Notes under the pieces: model-generated
Database searches by the model: none
Seen by the model: the letters and a program-made list of their open reading frames with translations, nothing else
What the model was told of the DNA's origin: nothing
From: Botryococcus braunii
Lineage: Eukaryota > Chlorophyta > Trebouxiophyceae
Length of the DNA: 27,281 bases
Assembly (NCBI GenBank): GCA_002005505.1
Contig: KV908356.1
Coordinates: forward strand, 802,665-829,945
Direction of reading: 5' to 3'
Program-made: the position numbers and the translations under genes
Part shown: piece by piece, positions 1-9,714 of the stretch
Layout: each line of letters opens with the position of its first letter
How positions within the stretch are numbered: the stretch's first letter is position 1

Positions 1-153
1 CGTCAGACGGTCCGCACTGATGTGCTCCTTGCTGAGGTCGGCGTTTGGCCCCTTCAGCATATCTGGTTCAAACGTGTGGTCACCTTCTGGAACTCTCTGG
101 TGGATCTCCCACCCGACCACTTGTATGCACGTATTCATAGGGACTCATGCTAG
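1..153 (+). pseudogene. Possible C-terminal fragment of a non-LTR retrotransposon ORF2
   Basis: Frame 1 is open from the window edge to a TAG at 151-153, giving 50 residues. It contains the stretch [20 protein letters not shown] followed by [18 protein letters not shown] see a pattern (E-G-PL-x-W-x4-FWN-L followed by a short acidic/basic tail) that recalls the extreme C-termini of plant and algal LINE-type polyproteins. No catalytic motif is inside the window, so the family is an inference from the tail alone. The upstream part lies off the left edge. It could also be a chance open frame. Confidence 0.28.
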
Positions 154-880
<727 letters not shown>

Positions 881-985
881 GAGGGAAGGGAGGGAGAGAT
901 AGAGAGACAGAGAGACAGACACAGCGAGAAGGAGGGGAACCGAAATGGCTAGAGTGGATCAGAAGCGGACGGGGAAAAATAAGAT

Positions 986-1590
<605 letters not shown>

Positions 1591-1601
1591 TGTGTGTGTG
1601 T

Positions 1602-1603
<2 letters not shown>

Positions 1604-1638
<35 letters not shown>

Positions 1639-1660
1639 TGCCCCCTCTGGGGTGCAGGTT
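1604..1660 (-). repeat. Poly(T) run abutting an 11-bp hairpin (possible retroposon 3' end)
   Basis: 31 consecutive Ts (1604-1634) are followed at once by a hairpin at 1635-1660. AACCTGC pairs with GCAGGTT and CCCC with GGGG, with one bulged T and a three-base loop. Read on the - strand this is a stem-loop followed directly by a poly(A) tail, the arrangement seen at 3' ends of many LINE- and SINE-type retroposons. I could not define a 5' end or a target-site duplication, so the retroposon reading is inference. The poly(T) and the hairpin are directly visible. Confidence 0.5.
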
Positions 1661-2238
1661 TTCCGGTGTCGGGGGCCGACAGCCTTGGATGCCCGCTGGG
1701 GAAGCCTATAATGGGGACGCGCTGGTAACGCCTTGCACGCGCCAGAGATCCGAGGCAGGCATATAAGAAAGTCAAAAATTCGGTTGGCAACGGCACTGAA
1801 ATAAACAGGGTTCAGCTCCGCCGAGATGCGGTGTAGCTCCGAGGTCCGGAAGCTGTCCGTAAGCCCTGTAAATCGCAAATCTACTGTTTAAATCGGAAAT
1901 CTAGCACGGAAAGATGGGATTTCGCGGCGTGGCAGCCTGAGCGGAGGCTTTTGTACAGCCTGTGTACAGCGCTGTATTGCGGTGTATTGCAGGTAACGCT
2001 GCGCCATGCACTCGCGCTGCAAGGCGCGTAATGCTGCCACCTCTTCCACGTGACCTGGTCATGTGCTCTGCTGCTGAGGGAGCCGCGCAGATGTGCACTC
2101 CGAAAAACCGTCGACACGAACTTGCAAAGTTCAGCATACGTGATGAGGCTCAGTCAAATATGCCGTTTTAATATTTAATGATGTGCTGAAAAGTTTTGAG
2201 GGCTGCGAGGAGTGGTTCACAGGGATACGATGGAAACT
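1661..2238. other. Unassigned non-coding stretch
   Basis: No convincing coding frame. A short doublet near 1868-1903 repeats AAATCGCAAATCTA as AAATCGGAAATCTA about 20 bases later. If 1604-1660 is a retroposon 3' end, the body of that retroposon would be here on the - strand. The last ~100 bases may hold a further decayed unit of the tandem repeat that follows (GTTCAGCATACG at about 2131). Confidence 0.35.
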
Positions 2239-2552
2239 GTTTTCCACGACGAGTGCGGACATCGATGTGCCCACTTTCAAGGATTCTGACTTCGGCCATC
2301 AAGAGTGAGACATTTTTAAGACATCTTAAGGCAATGGAAGTGGTATCTGTGCAGTAAGTCCGCGAGATCGCGTTTTCCGGGTGCGCCATTCGTTGAGCAC
2401 CGATATCGATTTACCCACATACAAATTTCCAGAATTCTTCCAGCCACCTTAACCCTGTTGTTTTTACATTTTAATTCATTGAAAGGGTTAAATGTTCAGT
2501 AAGCTTGCAGGAAACGTTTTGCGGTTCCGCCATCCGCCGACATCTGCCTACG
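2239..2552. repeat. Decayed tandem repeat, unit about 133-144 bases
   Basis: A diverged landmark recurs at 2239 (GTTTTCCACGACGAGTGCGG), 2372 (GTTTTCCGGGTGCGCCATTC) and 2516 (GTTTTGCGGTTCCGCCATCC). Each is followed by a related segment: ACATCGATGTGCCCAC, ATATCGATTTACCCAC and ACATCTGCCTAC. The first two units continue with a TCAA/CAAA plus TTC segment and a CATTTT block, then CAGTAAG before the next landmark. Spacing is 133 and 144 bases. The copies are too diverged to be a young satellite. Confidence 0.45.
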
Positions 2553-2850
2553 ACTTTTTACCGTATGTTTATAGTGCTGCCTTCAACTGTGCATGCATCT
2601 GGATCACAGCTCGTCAGTTTTAGGATGGCAGAACCAGATGTGCTATTATGATGTTTGTCTCCCCGTGCACATCTCACATACCCTGTTCGCATCCCAACCT
2701 AATTTCGCCTGCAGAGCTTTTCCGCACTGGACTGCGCCTGCCATCTGCAGGGATTTACTATCAGTCTCAGGCCCCCAGTGCCCCAATCGTCACGTGTCGA
2801 CAGCCGACGAGCTGCAGGTGTAAAAACAAGGCTGCACACCCGAAGCCCAA
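2553..2850. other. Unassigned flank of the chromovirus insertion
   Basis: No coding or repeat feature is recognised. It ends in ...CGAAGCCCAA just before the TG of the chromovirus 5' LTR. The last five bases (CCCAA) should be the target-site duplication, whose partner would lie beyond the right edge of the window. Confidence 0.4.
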
Positions 2851-3111
2851 TGTAGCATTTCCTAGGGTATAATGCTCTAGTAGGGTCCTTGGCATAGTGC
2901 ATGACTTGCCTTGTGATCTAGTTCGCAGTACAACCTCGCTCAGGTACTTCGCTCGGTTGCCCGATCACGCGTCTGTGGCAGTACGATATAATTCAATCCA
3001 CCCTGGGTTTAAGAGTACGCTTGCGAATCAATCATGTAACACTCTTTTGTTGCACACCACGAACGTCTCACTGTCTCCTTCTAAACCTCTTCCGCTAAGC
3101 TATAGTCTACA
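2851..3111 (+). repeat. Chromovirus 5' LTR (261 bp)
   Basis: It begins TGTAGCATTTCC and ends AGTCTACA, giving the TG...CA ends of an LTR. Bases 2851-3099 recur without visible difference at 9715-9963. The 3' end is fixed by the final CA followed by one base and the primer binding site. Being 5', it carries the promoter for the genomic RNA, but I see no clear TATA box. The 137-residue open frame across it is not a gene and is duplicated with the LTR. Confidence 0.95.
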
Positions 3112-3112
3112 G

Positions 3113-3129
3113 TGGTATCGGCGACAAGG
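3113..3129 (+). other. Primer binding site of the chromovirus
   Basis: TGGTATCGGCGACAAGG starts one base after the 5' LTR. TGG is complementary to the CCA 3' end of a tRNA, and TGGTATC matches the plant initiator-tRNA-Met type of site. The TRIM at 8116-8722 uses the same first 11 bases. I infer a primer tRNA ending CGCCGATACCA. Confidence 0.8.
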
Positions 3130-3167
3130 ATTAGTTCCTTGTCGTTCGTACGTGGTGCGTTTCTTTC

Positions 3168-4203
3168 GTGATTGTGATGTCTCGGCATCCTTGTTCGAGT
3201 TCGAGGGTCCGTGCACCGAGTCCTGGCATCGCAGAGCCAGATCCATCCATAGATCTTCTTGCTTATGTATATGTAGATCGTTCATGGGTAGATCTTCGTT
3301 GTATGCTTAGGCGTGTGGTAGATATCGGTGCCCTGCTCGAAGGAGCCGTTGCATTAGGATCTAGTGTTCCGTCGCATTCCCCTCCAGTTGATACCGCTCA
3401 GAGCATTTCAAAGGGACTTGAGATGTTAATTCAGTGCTCTCTCGCGCAACCTGCATCTGTGGTCGTGCCGCAGCCCATACCAACGGCGATTCCGGCATCG
3501 GCTACAGCCTCGTCAGGTTCAGGGAAGCCCTCGCTCAAGTTGCCATACCCATCTGTATTCGAGGGAGATCCAATGAAGTTGGATCCATGGCTTATGCAGA
3601 CTGAAATGTGTTTGGGGACCTACGATGTAGGCTTGGCATCCGCTCGGTGGAGGTGGCTACGACGTTCTAGCGTTGGATTGGTGGACTGGGCAGTTTAAGT
3701 TAATTGCTTCAGGGAGTCTTGCTGCTTATGGGACGTGGGAAGCTTTTGTGACTGCACTTACTGCTGCTTTTAGGCCTGTAGAGCTGCATAAGAGGCATTT
3801 AGAGCAGTTGCTGAGTCTCTCACAGGGAAAGACTGACATGCGAAGCTATATTGCAACATTTAATGCATTGAGGTCAAAGGTTCCAAAGGCATTTGCAGAA
3901 GAGACTTTGTGTCACTTATTTTTGGCTGGCTGCAGGGCTGATCTTCAGAAAAGCATCTCCCTACAGTATCCCCAGACCTTGGAAGACTACTTCAAGCATG
4001 CTGTGACAATATCAGACCTCCCAGGACCGTCTAAGCCTGTGAACCCTGCTCCAAAGTTCTCCCCTGACTCCAAGTCACCAGGCCCGACAAAAACTTCTGC
4101 GCAGCCCTGCGCACATTGTGGCAAGTCAGGACACGCAGCAGAGCGTTGCTGGAAATTGCATCCAGAGCTCAGACAACCCAAGCGCAAGTCAAGTACTACT
4201 TGA
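3168..4203 (+). pseudogene. gag: Chromovirus gag (capsid/nucleocapsid), frameshifted
   Basis: Gag forms the virus-like particle in which reverse transcription occurs. Two open pieces cover it. The first, 3168-3698, starts at ATG 3168 or 3177, shortly after the primer site. The second, 3673-4203, continues in another frame. The join near 3640-3680 needs two single-base shifts: a piece reading VEVATTF in a third frame sits between FEGDPMKLDPWLMQTE and LDWWTGQFK. The second piece holds the Gag core (FVTALTAAFRP, LSQGKTDMRSYIATFNALR) and a zinc knuckle CAHCGKSGHAAERC (C-x2-C-x4-H-x4-C, about 4108-4149), and ends at TGA 4201-4203. It is followed by protease in a different frame. Confidence 0.85.
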
Positions 4204-4246
4204 TTTGTTGGTCTTCTTTGGTAAAACAGCAGTGTGAGTCCTGTTT

Positions 4247-6127
4247 ATGATGCCAGCCAACTGTTCAGAGCCCCAGTATGGTATTCCTGTTTTGTATGAG
4301 CTTGGTCATCTGCAGAATTATTTCCACAGTTGTTACCATAATTTCATGACCCATATTGTAGGTGGGCATGGTTTGTGTAGAGAGTTTCAGACATCCCCCT
4401 CTGCCAGTGACCTGATCAGTCCTGAGAGCATGTTTAAGAGAGATGCAGCTCCTCACCTTATTGATAGTGATGCTCATGTTGTTTTGTTTGTTGATAGTAG
4501 TGATAGAGAGGATTCTGTCAGCCAGCTTGTGTCACAGTTGTTGCCAGGAACAAGATTGACTGTGCTCTCTTGTCAAAGCCATTGTGAGCAGGTGCTGGAA
4601 GGGACTACTTCACAGCAGTCACATGAATTACTACTCTCGGCTTCTGTTTTGGCTGCATTGGGTTTATCTTCCACCACTATGTGCACACCCCATTGCAATT
4701 CCCATACAGGCTTGCCCTTGTTAGTTGTTTGGTACAGTCTGGCTGTCTCGGTGAGAAGAAGAAGCCACTGCCTGCAACCTGTTTTGACTCTTTTGTTCAG
4801 CTTGACAGTAGACACATTGTGGATGGTCTTGATCTTTCTGGTACTTGTATTGAGTTTGAGGGAACTCTTGCTGGTAGGACTGTCAGGATTTTGTTAGACA
4901 GTGGAGCTTCTGCAAATTTTATTGATGATAAACTTGTGCATGAGCTTGCCCTTCCCACTGAATCTATGAGTTCACATGTTACTGTGAGAGTAGCTGATGG
5001 CAGAACATCTATGGTAGGACATAGTGTGTCAACTGACCTGACTGTTGGGACATTGGGTTTTAGAGTCACCTGCCTCCCTACTGAGTTGACTTATTATGAT
5101 CTTGTCTTGGGCAAACCTTGGCTTACTGCTTTTAACCCAGTTGTAAATTGGAAATTGAATGCTGTGTCCTTGGTTCATGCTGATCAAACACATGTACTTT
5201 TGGGGTGTCAGAGGTCAGGCATGCCAGAATATGTGATTTCTTCTATGGAAGTAGAGGAGATGGTGAAGTTGGGTGAATCAATCTATGTTGTTCAATTAAA
5301 TGCAGTGACTGACAGTCCAGATACCGATGCATATAATGTGCCAGAGTTGGAGGAGCTTTTGCAGGAGTTTCAAGATGTTTTATCTGGACTTCCTGAAGGC
5401 CTACCCCCTACTCGTGCTGGAGACCACCATATCAGATTGGAGCCGGAGGCAACTCCTCCAGTCTCTCGTATTTACCCACTGTCCGGAGCTCAGCTGGCTG
5501 AACTTCGTGCGCAGTTACAAGAGCTCCTGGAGCGAGGCTTCATCCGCCCATCAACATCCCCTTTTGGTGCACCTATCTTATTTGTCCCAAAGAAAGATGG
5601 TGGCTGGCGTTTGTGCATTGACTATAGAGCCTTGAATAGGATTACTGTTAGGAACCAGCACCCATTGCCTAGAATTGATGAGATGTTTGAACAACTTCAT
5701 GGCAGTTGTATCTTTTCTAAACTTGATCTGGCTTCTGGGTATCATCAGATACGTATGCATGAAGACAGTATAGAAAAGACTGCATTTAAAACTCGTTATG
5801 GTCATTATGAATTTACTGTGATGCCTTTTGGGTTGACTAATGCTCCTGCCACCTTTCAGGCTGTAATGAACTCTGTCTTGGCTCCCTTTCTGGACAGATT
5901 TGTGCTAGTGTACCTAGACGATATCCTCATTTATTTTAAATCTGTTGCAGAACATATGGAGCATCTAAGAACTGTCTTGTCAGTGTTACGGGAACATAAA
6001 TTTTATTGTAAAAGGTCTAAGTGTGAATTTGCTGCCAAGCAGGTGGAATACCTTGGGCACCTGTTGACACCGGATGGGATCAAGGTGGATCCTAGGAAGG
6101 TTGCTGCCATTCAGGATTGGCCCACTC
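4247..6127 (+). pseudogene. pol: Chromovirus pol: protease and reverse transcriptase, interrupted
   Basis: The N-terminal part lies in frame 2 (4247 to about 4740) and the rest in frame 1 (about 4740-6127), so one indel lies near 4740. The aspartic protease has [12 protein letters not shown], with the catalytic Asp codon at about 4897. RT follows from about 5500: [55 protein letters not shown], and the catalytic YLDD box at 5911-5922 ([11 protein letters not shown]; most relatives have Ser where Phe stands). The frame is cut within the RT connection (QDWPT) by a solo LTR. Reading into that LTR adds a premature stop. The enzyme would copy the element RNA into DNA if the frame were intact. Confidence 0.9.
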
Positions 6128-6605
6128 TGTAACGGAATGCGAGGATTTCCGAGCATTTCGGGACATTTGCGGGAGACGCCCTTTGGCGCCATACTGCACG
6201 CCCGTGGGAGCCACGTGGTTAGCCGCTCGAACGAGAGTAGCACCTTCCGTCGGTGATGGTTGCTTACGCCATGCATAGTTGGCACTCCGTCATTGCGTGT
6301 GTTTGATGACAATAATTGTCACCGTTAGCACGCCAGCGAGTGGACGATCTAGGGCTCTCACGAAGGATAGAGAGACAGAAGTCGTACATGGGCCGAGTCC
6401 GAATGATAGGCGTCCCTTGGCTAGGAACCCGCGTGCCGAGTAGATTAACACGAGAGGACAGAACTGGAGAAACCACAAGGGTAAGCTGTGTGGTGGGGTG
6501 GTTCTTGTAAACGCTTGCTTGCCCCAAGTGACGGACCTCGTGTCGCGCCTCGTTCCTTGCTCCCTTCCTGCTTTACTTCCTTATAAATTCCGCTGAGTTA
6601 TTACA
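6128..6605. mobile_element. Solo LTR inserted in the chromovirus RT
   Basis: The 478-base insert has ends TGTAACGG and GTTATTACA (inverted TGTAA/TTACA). It is flanked by the exact 5-base duplication CACTC at 6123-6127 and 6606-6610. Removing the insert and one CACTC restores the chromovirus frame between the RT and RNase H parts, which proves insertion. No primer site, PPT or internal repeat is seen, so it is a solo LTR left by LTR-LTR recombination rather than a TRIM. A TATAAA lies close to the right end on the + strand; orientation is undecided. It does not match the other LTRs here. Confidence 0.88.
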
Positions 6606-6610
6606 CACTC

Positions 6611-7860
6611 CTTGTAATGTGTCACAGTTGAGAGGGTTCCTTGGGTTGACACAATATTATGACACTTTTATTGACCATTTTGCAGATGTTGCTTATCCTA
6701 TGACTGAGTTGCTTAAGAAGGATATGCCTTGGACCTGGGAGGGACCCCAGAGGGAAGCCTTTGTTGCACTGAAAGATCTTGTTTCTACTCCTCCTTGCCT
6801 GTTGATGCCTGATTTAGACAAACCTTTTGTTGTACATGTAGACGCCTCAGGATTTGCTGTTGGAGCTGTACTACAGCAGGATCAAGGGAAGGGACTGCAG
6901 CCCGTGGCCTTCGAATCCAGGAAATTCCAACCCCCTGAAAGGAAGTTAGCACCCTATGATAGAGAATTGCTTGCCCTGGTACATGCATTACTGAAGTGGA
7001 AGCATTTGTTGCTAGGGGCTAAGTTTACTGTGCACACTGACCAGCAAGCACTTAAGTATTTACTTACTGCTCCTGTTAGGACTAGTAGACAAGAACGTTG
7101 GCTTACTGAGATCATGAGGTTCATGCCTGACATCAAATATGTTAAAGGGACTGACAACGTTGTTGCAGATGCTTTATCCAGGCGTGTTGATTTAGCAGTA
7201 ATGCATGTCTCCTCTGTTTCTGTCTCGTCCCTCCTACCAGAAATTGCTTTGCTGTGTACTAATGACCCCACAGTTACTAAACTGGTGGAAGAAGGTGTTT
7301 TGGTGATGAGAGACACTATACCTTATTCTGTGCAGTCAGGTCCAGTATTTGTCCCTGATGCAATGAGAGAGAAGGTATTGAGAGAGTGTCATTCCACCCC
7401 CTTTTCTGGACATCTTGGGATTAACAAGATGCATGACTTAGTTTGCAGGAACTTTTGGTGGCCACGGCTCAACTCGTCAGTCAGGGACTTTTGCAGGTCT
7501 TGTGACACCTGCCAGCGCACTAAAGGGACGGGAACTGTACCTTATGGACTGCTCCAGCCACTACCTATTCCGGATGGACCTTGGCAGAGCGTTTCCCTGG
7601 ACTTAGTGACTGATTTACCTGTCTGTTGTGGGTTTGATTCTATTGTGGTATTTGTTGATAGGTTTTCTAAGTTGTGTGTATTGGCTGCATGCAATAAAAC
7701 TATCACTGCACCCCAGCTTGCACAACTATTTATTGACAGGGTCTTTGTGAGATTTGGAATGCCTACCTCAATTGTGAGTGATAGAGATCCTAGGTTCACT
7801 AGCCATTTTTGGCAGGCCTTTATGAATATATTAGACTGCCTTAAAGAGTGCCAAATCTAA
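6611..7860 (+). pseudogene. pol: Chromovirus pol: RNase H and integrase N-terminal and core part
   Basis: The frame resumes after the solo LTR with SQLRGFLGLTQYY (end of RT). RNase H follows with FVVHVDASGFAVGAVL (about 6830), YDRELLALV (about 6957) and HTDQQALKYLL (about 7036). The integrase zinc domain has H-H-C-C in CHSTPFSGHLGINK...CRSCDTCQ (about 7388-7515). The catalytic core shows the first Asp in SLDLVTDLP and the second Asp in VSDRDPRFTSHFW. The frame then breaks off: WQAF joins a sequence that belongs well downstream, and a stop follows at 7858-7860. The stretch with the third catalytic residue (Glu) is missing, so integrase is inactive in this copy. Confidence 0.9.
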
Positions 7861-8115
7861 CCTTGCCTCTGCACAGCAACGGCAGAAGACTTACGCGGAT
7901 AAGAAGAGACGGGACCATCCTTTTAAGGTGGGGGACCAGGTCTTGCTGGCTGCGAGGAAGAACCAGCTTGAACCTGGGCTCTCGTCCAAGTTATCAGCTA
8001 AGTATTTTGGGCCCTTTGTGATTGCTGCAGCAGTTGGTTCTCGAGCTTTTAGGCTTGTGTTGCCTGAGACTGTTAACATTCATCCTGTATTTCATGTTTC
8101 CCAGTTGAAGCCATA

Positions 8116-8270
8116 TGTTGTGCCGGGGGATCGAACCCTCGACCGACTCTACCCAGAGTCGCGGCTCTAACCGATCGGCTAAAAGTACCAAGGTACTTGT
8201 ACGAATAATCGCCTGCTTATGTATCCGAGCCGGACCGGGGACAAGAGATCCCGATCCGCTCCGCACTACA
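8116..8270 (-). repeat. TRIM 3' LTR with pol III-like A and B boxes
   Basis: On the - strand the LTR carries TAGCCGATCGG (A-box type, 8171-8181) and GGTTCGATCCC (B box, 8127-8137), 33 bases apart as in a tRNA gene. Between them a 7-bp hairpin (CGACTCT/AGAGTCG) stands where an anticodon arm would be. Acceptor-stem pairing is only partial and the D stem is poor, so this is tRNA-derived and not a functional tRNA gene. It is identical to 8568-8722. Confidence 0.85.
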
Positions 8271-8283
8271 TCTCCCCCCACCT
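8271..8283 (-). other. Polypurine tract of the TRIM
   Basis: On the - strand, AGGTGGGGGGAGA directly precedes the TG of the 3' LTR, as expected for the plus-strand primer of an LTR element. Confidence 0.72.
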
Positions 8284-8552
8284 AAGAATCGAGCGTCCTC
8301 GCTCGCACACCACCACTCTTAGGCGTTACTCAACGGCCCGCTTGGCCGCCAGGGAAAGAGATATACCGCGCTGACATCCCGCGATTATCGCCACCGATCA
8401 CCGAATCCCCCCTTCGCACTGTGCCTGATCACGTGGCCACTCCCGTGGGGCCTCAAACACGTGCACCAAGCACCTGCGATCGATTTGGGCCCATTTCAGC
8501 CTCGCGCTCATACCCGAGGCGATTTTACCATGAAAAATGGCCCATCAACCAG

Positions 8553-8566
8553 ACCGCCGATACCAA
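8553..8566 (-). other. Primer binding site of the TRIM
   Basis: On the - strand, TGGTATCGGCGGTC begins one base after the 5' LTR. Its first 11 bases equal the chromovirus primer site at 3113, so both probably use the same tRNA. Confidence 0.72.
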
Positions 8567-8567
8567 A

Positions 8568-8722
8568 TGTTGTGCCGGGGGATCGAACCCTCGACCGACT
8601 CTACCCAGAGTCGCGGCTCTAACCGATCGGCTAAAAGTACCAAGGTACTTGTACGAATAATCGCCTGCTTATGTATCCGAGCCGGACCGGGGACAAGAGA
8701 TCCCGATCCGCTCCGCACTACA
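8568..8722 (-). repeat. TRIM 5' LTR with pol III-like A and B boxes
   Basis: Identical copy of 8116-8270. A box at 8623-8633, B box at 8579-8589, both on the - strand. Downstream on the - strand lie the primer site (about 8553-8566) and then TTTTT (8534-8538), a possible pol III terminator. A transcript from the internal boxes would therefore be about 110 bases and include the tRNA-like part and primer site. TTTT just upstream of the A box may weaken this. Confidence 0.8.
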
Positions 8723-8956
8723 CCATATGTATCTTCATCTGTACCAGTGACCGTTACTTCACCACCTCCTTTGTATGCAGACAGGCGTGGCGGCGTGTAC
8801 GAAGTGGAGGCCATCATAGCTAAGAAGAGAGTTGGAAAGTCTTGGCGCTACTTAGTCAAATGGAAAGGCTACGATGAGACTGAGAATACTTGGGAGCCTC
8901 TTGCCCATGTTCGCCATCTGGCTGATGACGTGGCAGCTGCCCCTGTCTTCTCCTAA

Positions 8957-9714
8957 GTCCCACTTGCGGGCATCCCTTGATTAAGCCATTTGCGGCTTGA
9001 GCCTTTTCCAGCCACTTGCGGCTGATGACCCTTGGAGCTTCAATGCCAGCCAGCTTGGGTTTGGGAGGGAGGGAGGGTGGAAGGGTCTGGGAGGGGGATT
9101 CGTGATTGGGGATTTGCATGCATGTCTCTTGGTTATATGTTTTGCATGGGTTATGTTTCCTTGACCCACGGCTCCACTTTGTGATGCACTTGCTGTTGCA
9201 GTGTAGCTGCAAATTGTAGTTCCGTGCTTGAATAACTTGCTTTGGTATCTTACCCATGAGATACAACATGTGGCAGTTAGTGTGTCTAGCTTGCTGCTCT
9301 AGACAATATGCCTTATGCCCGTTGTTGGAAAGCCACCTCAAGCGAAGGTTGCACTGCGTAGCAGGGTAACTGGACCTAAGGTTTGGACAAGTGCTAGTCT
9401 AATGACTCAACCTTATTGTTTCATCACTGGTGTGAGTGCTGTCTAGGGAGTTCGTCCCCTAAGTTAGAGGATCCGCCTTGCAGACGATAGTCCTTAGAAT
9501 GTTAAGGTATTCGAGCATTGAGCAGATGAGTCCCTCGTCTGTGTCGTGCTAAACTTGCTTGTGGATTTCATCCTCTGACTTGCGTTATGTAGTAACTATA
9601 GGAGGTGTGATTGTCTATAGTTACAGTAAGCAGGGTTCGTGATACCCCTGTCTTACGTTTGTGGCCCCATTTGCCATAAACATCATCTCATAGCTTATGC
9701 CAAGGGGGAGGGCA
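8957..9714 (+). other. Chromovirus 3' non-coding region and PPT
   Basis: 758 bases between the chromodomain stop and the 3' LTR. I see no protein-like frame. Three CTTGCGG/TTTGCGG motifs lie near 8963-9020. The region ends in CAAGGGGGAGGGCA (9701-9714), the PPT immediately before the LTR TG. A long 3' non-coding stretch is common in chromoviruses. Confidence 0.75.

Larger units (their letters stand above)
8116..8722 (-). mobile_element. TRIM (miniature LTR retrotransposon) with tRNA-like LTRs
   Basis: 607 bases, made of two identical 155-base LTRs (8116-8270 and 8568-8722) around a 297-base non-coding core. On the - strand it starts TGTAGTGCGG and ends GGCACAACA (TG...CA). It is flanked by the 5-base duplication CCATA at 8111-8115 and 8723-8727; removing insert plus one copy restores the chromovirus frame QLKPYVSSS. 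On the - strand the upstream LTR is followed, one base later, by TGGTATCGGCGGTC (primer site), and the other LTR is preceded by GGTGGGGGGAGA (PPT). No protein frame is present, so it must be mobilised in trans. Two tandem SINEs would not explain the LTR-type ends, primer site and PPT. Confidence 0.88.
7841..8956 (+). pseudogene. Chromovirus integrase C-terminus and chromodomain, split by a TRIM
   Basis: Frame 2 from about 7841 reads KSAKSNLASAQQRQKTYADK, then VGDQVLLAARKN, LSSKLSAKYFGPF and HPVFHVSQLKPYV, the usual integrase C-terminal segment before a chromodomain. At 8115 it is interrupted by the TRIM and meets a stop in it. After the TRIM the same frame continues (PYVSSSVPV), followed by a chromodomain: YEVEAIIAKKRVGK, WRYLVKWKGYDETENTWEP, HVRHLADDV, ending at TAA 8954-8956. 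Chromodomains of this class bind modified histone tails and steer integration into heterochromatin. The aromatic residues expected for the binding cage (Y, W, W) are present. The upstream junction at about 7838 marks the integrase deletion. Confidence 0.88.

Noticed and set aside
2897..3310. 137-residue frame repeated at 9761-10174 as a possible gene
   Set aside because: It lies in the chromovirus LTR, so its duplication is the LTR duplication. It has no protein-like features.
8116..8722. Two independent tRNA-derived SINEs, or real tRNA genes
   Set aside because: One TSD pair flanks the whole 607 bases, the two copies are identical, and primer site and PPT stand at the right places. Poor acceptor and D-stem pairing argues against functional tRNAs.
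8728..8956. Host chromodomain protein gene
   Set aside because: Same frame as the integrase C-terminus once the TRIM is removed, and followed by the element's PPT and LTR.
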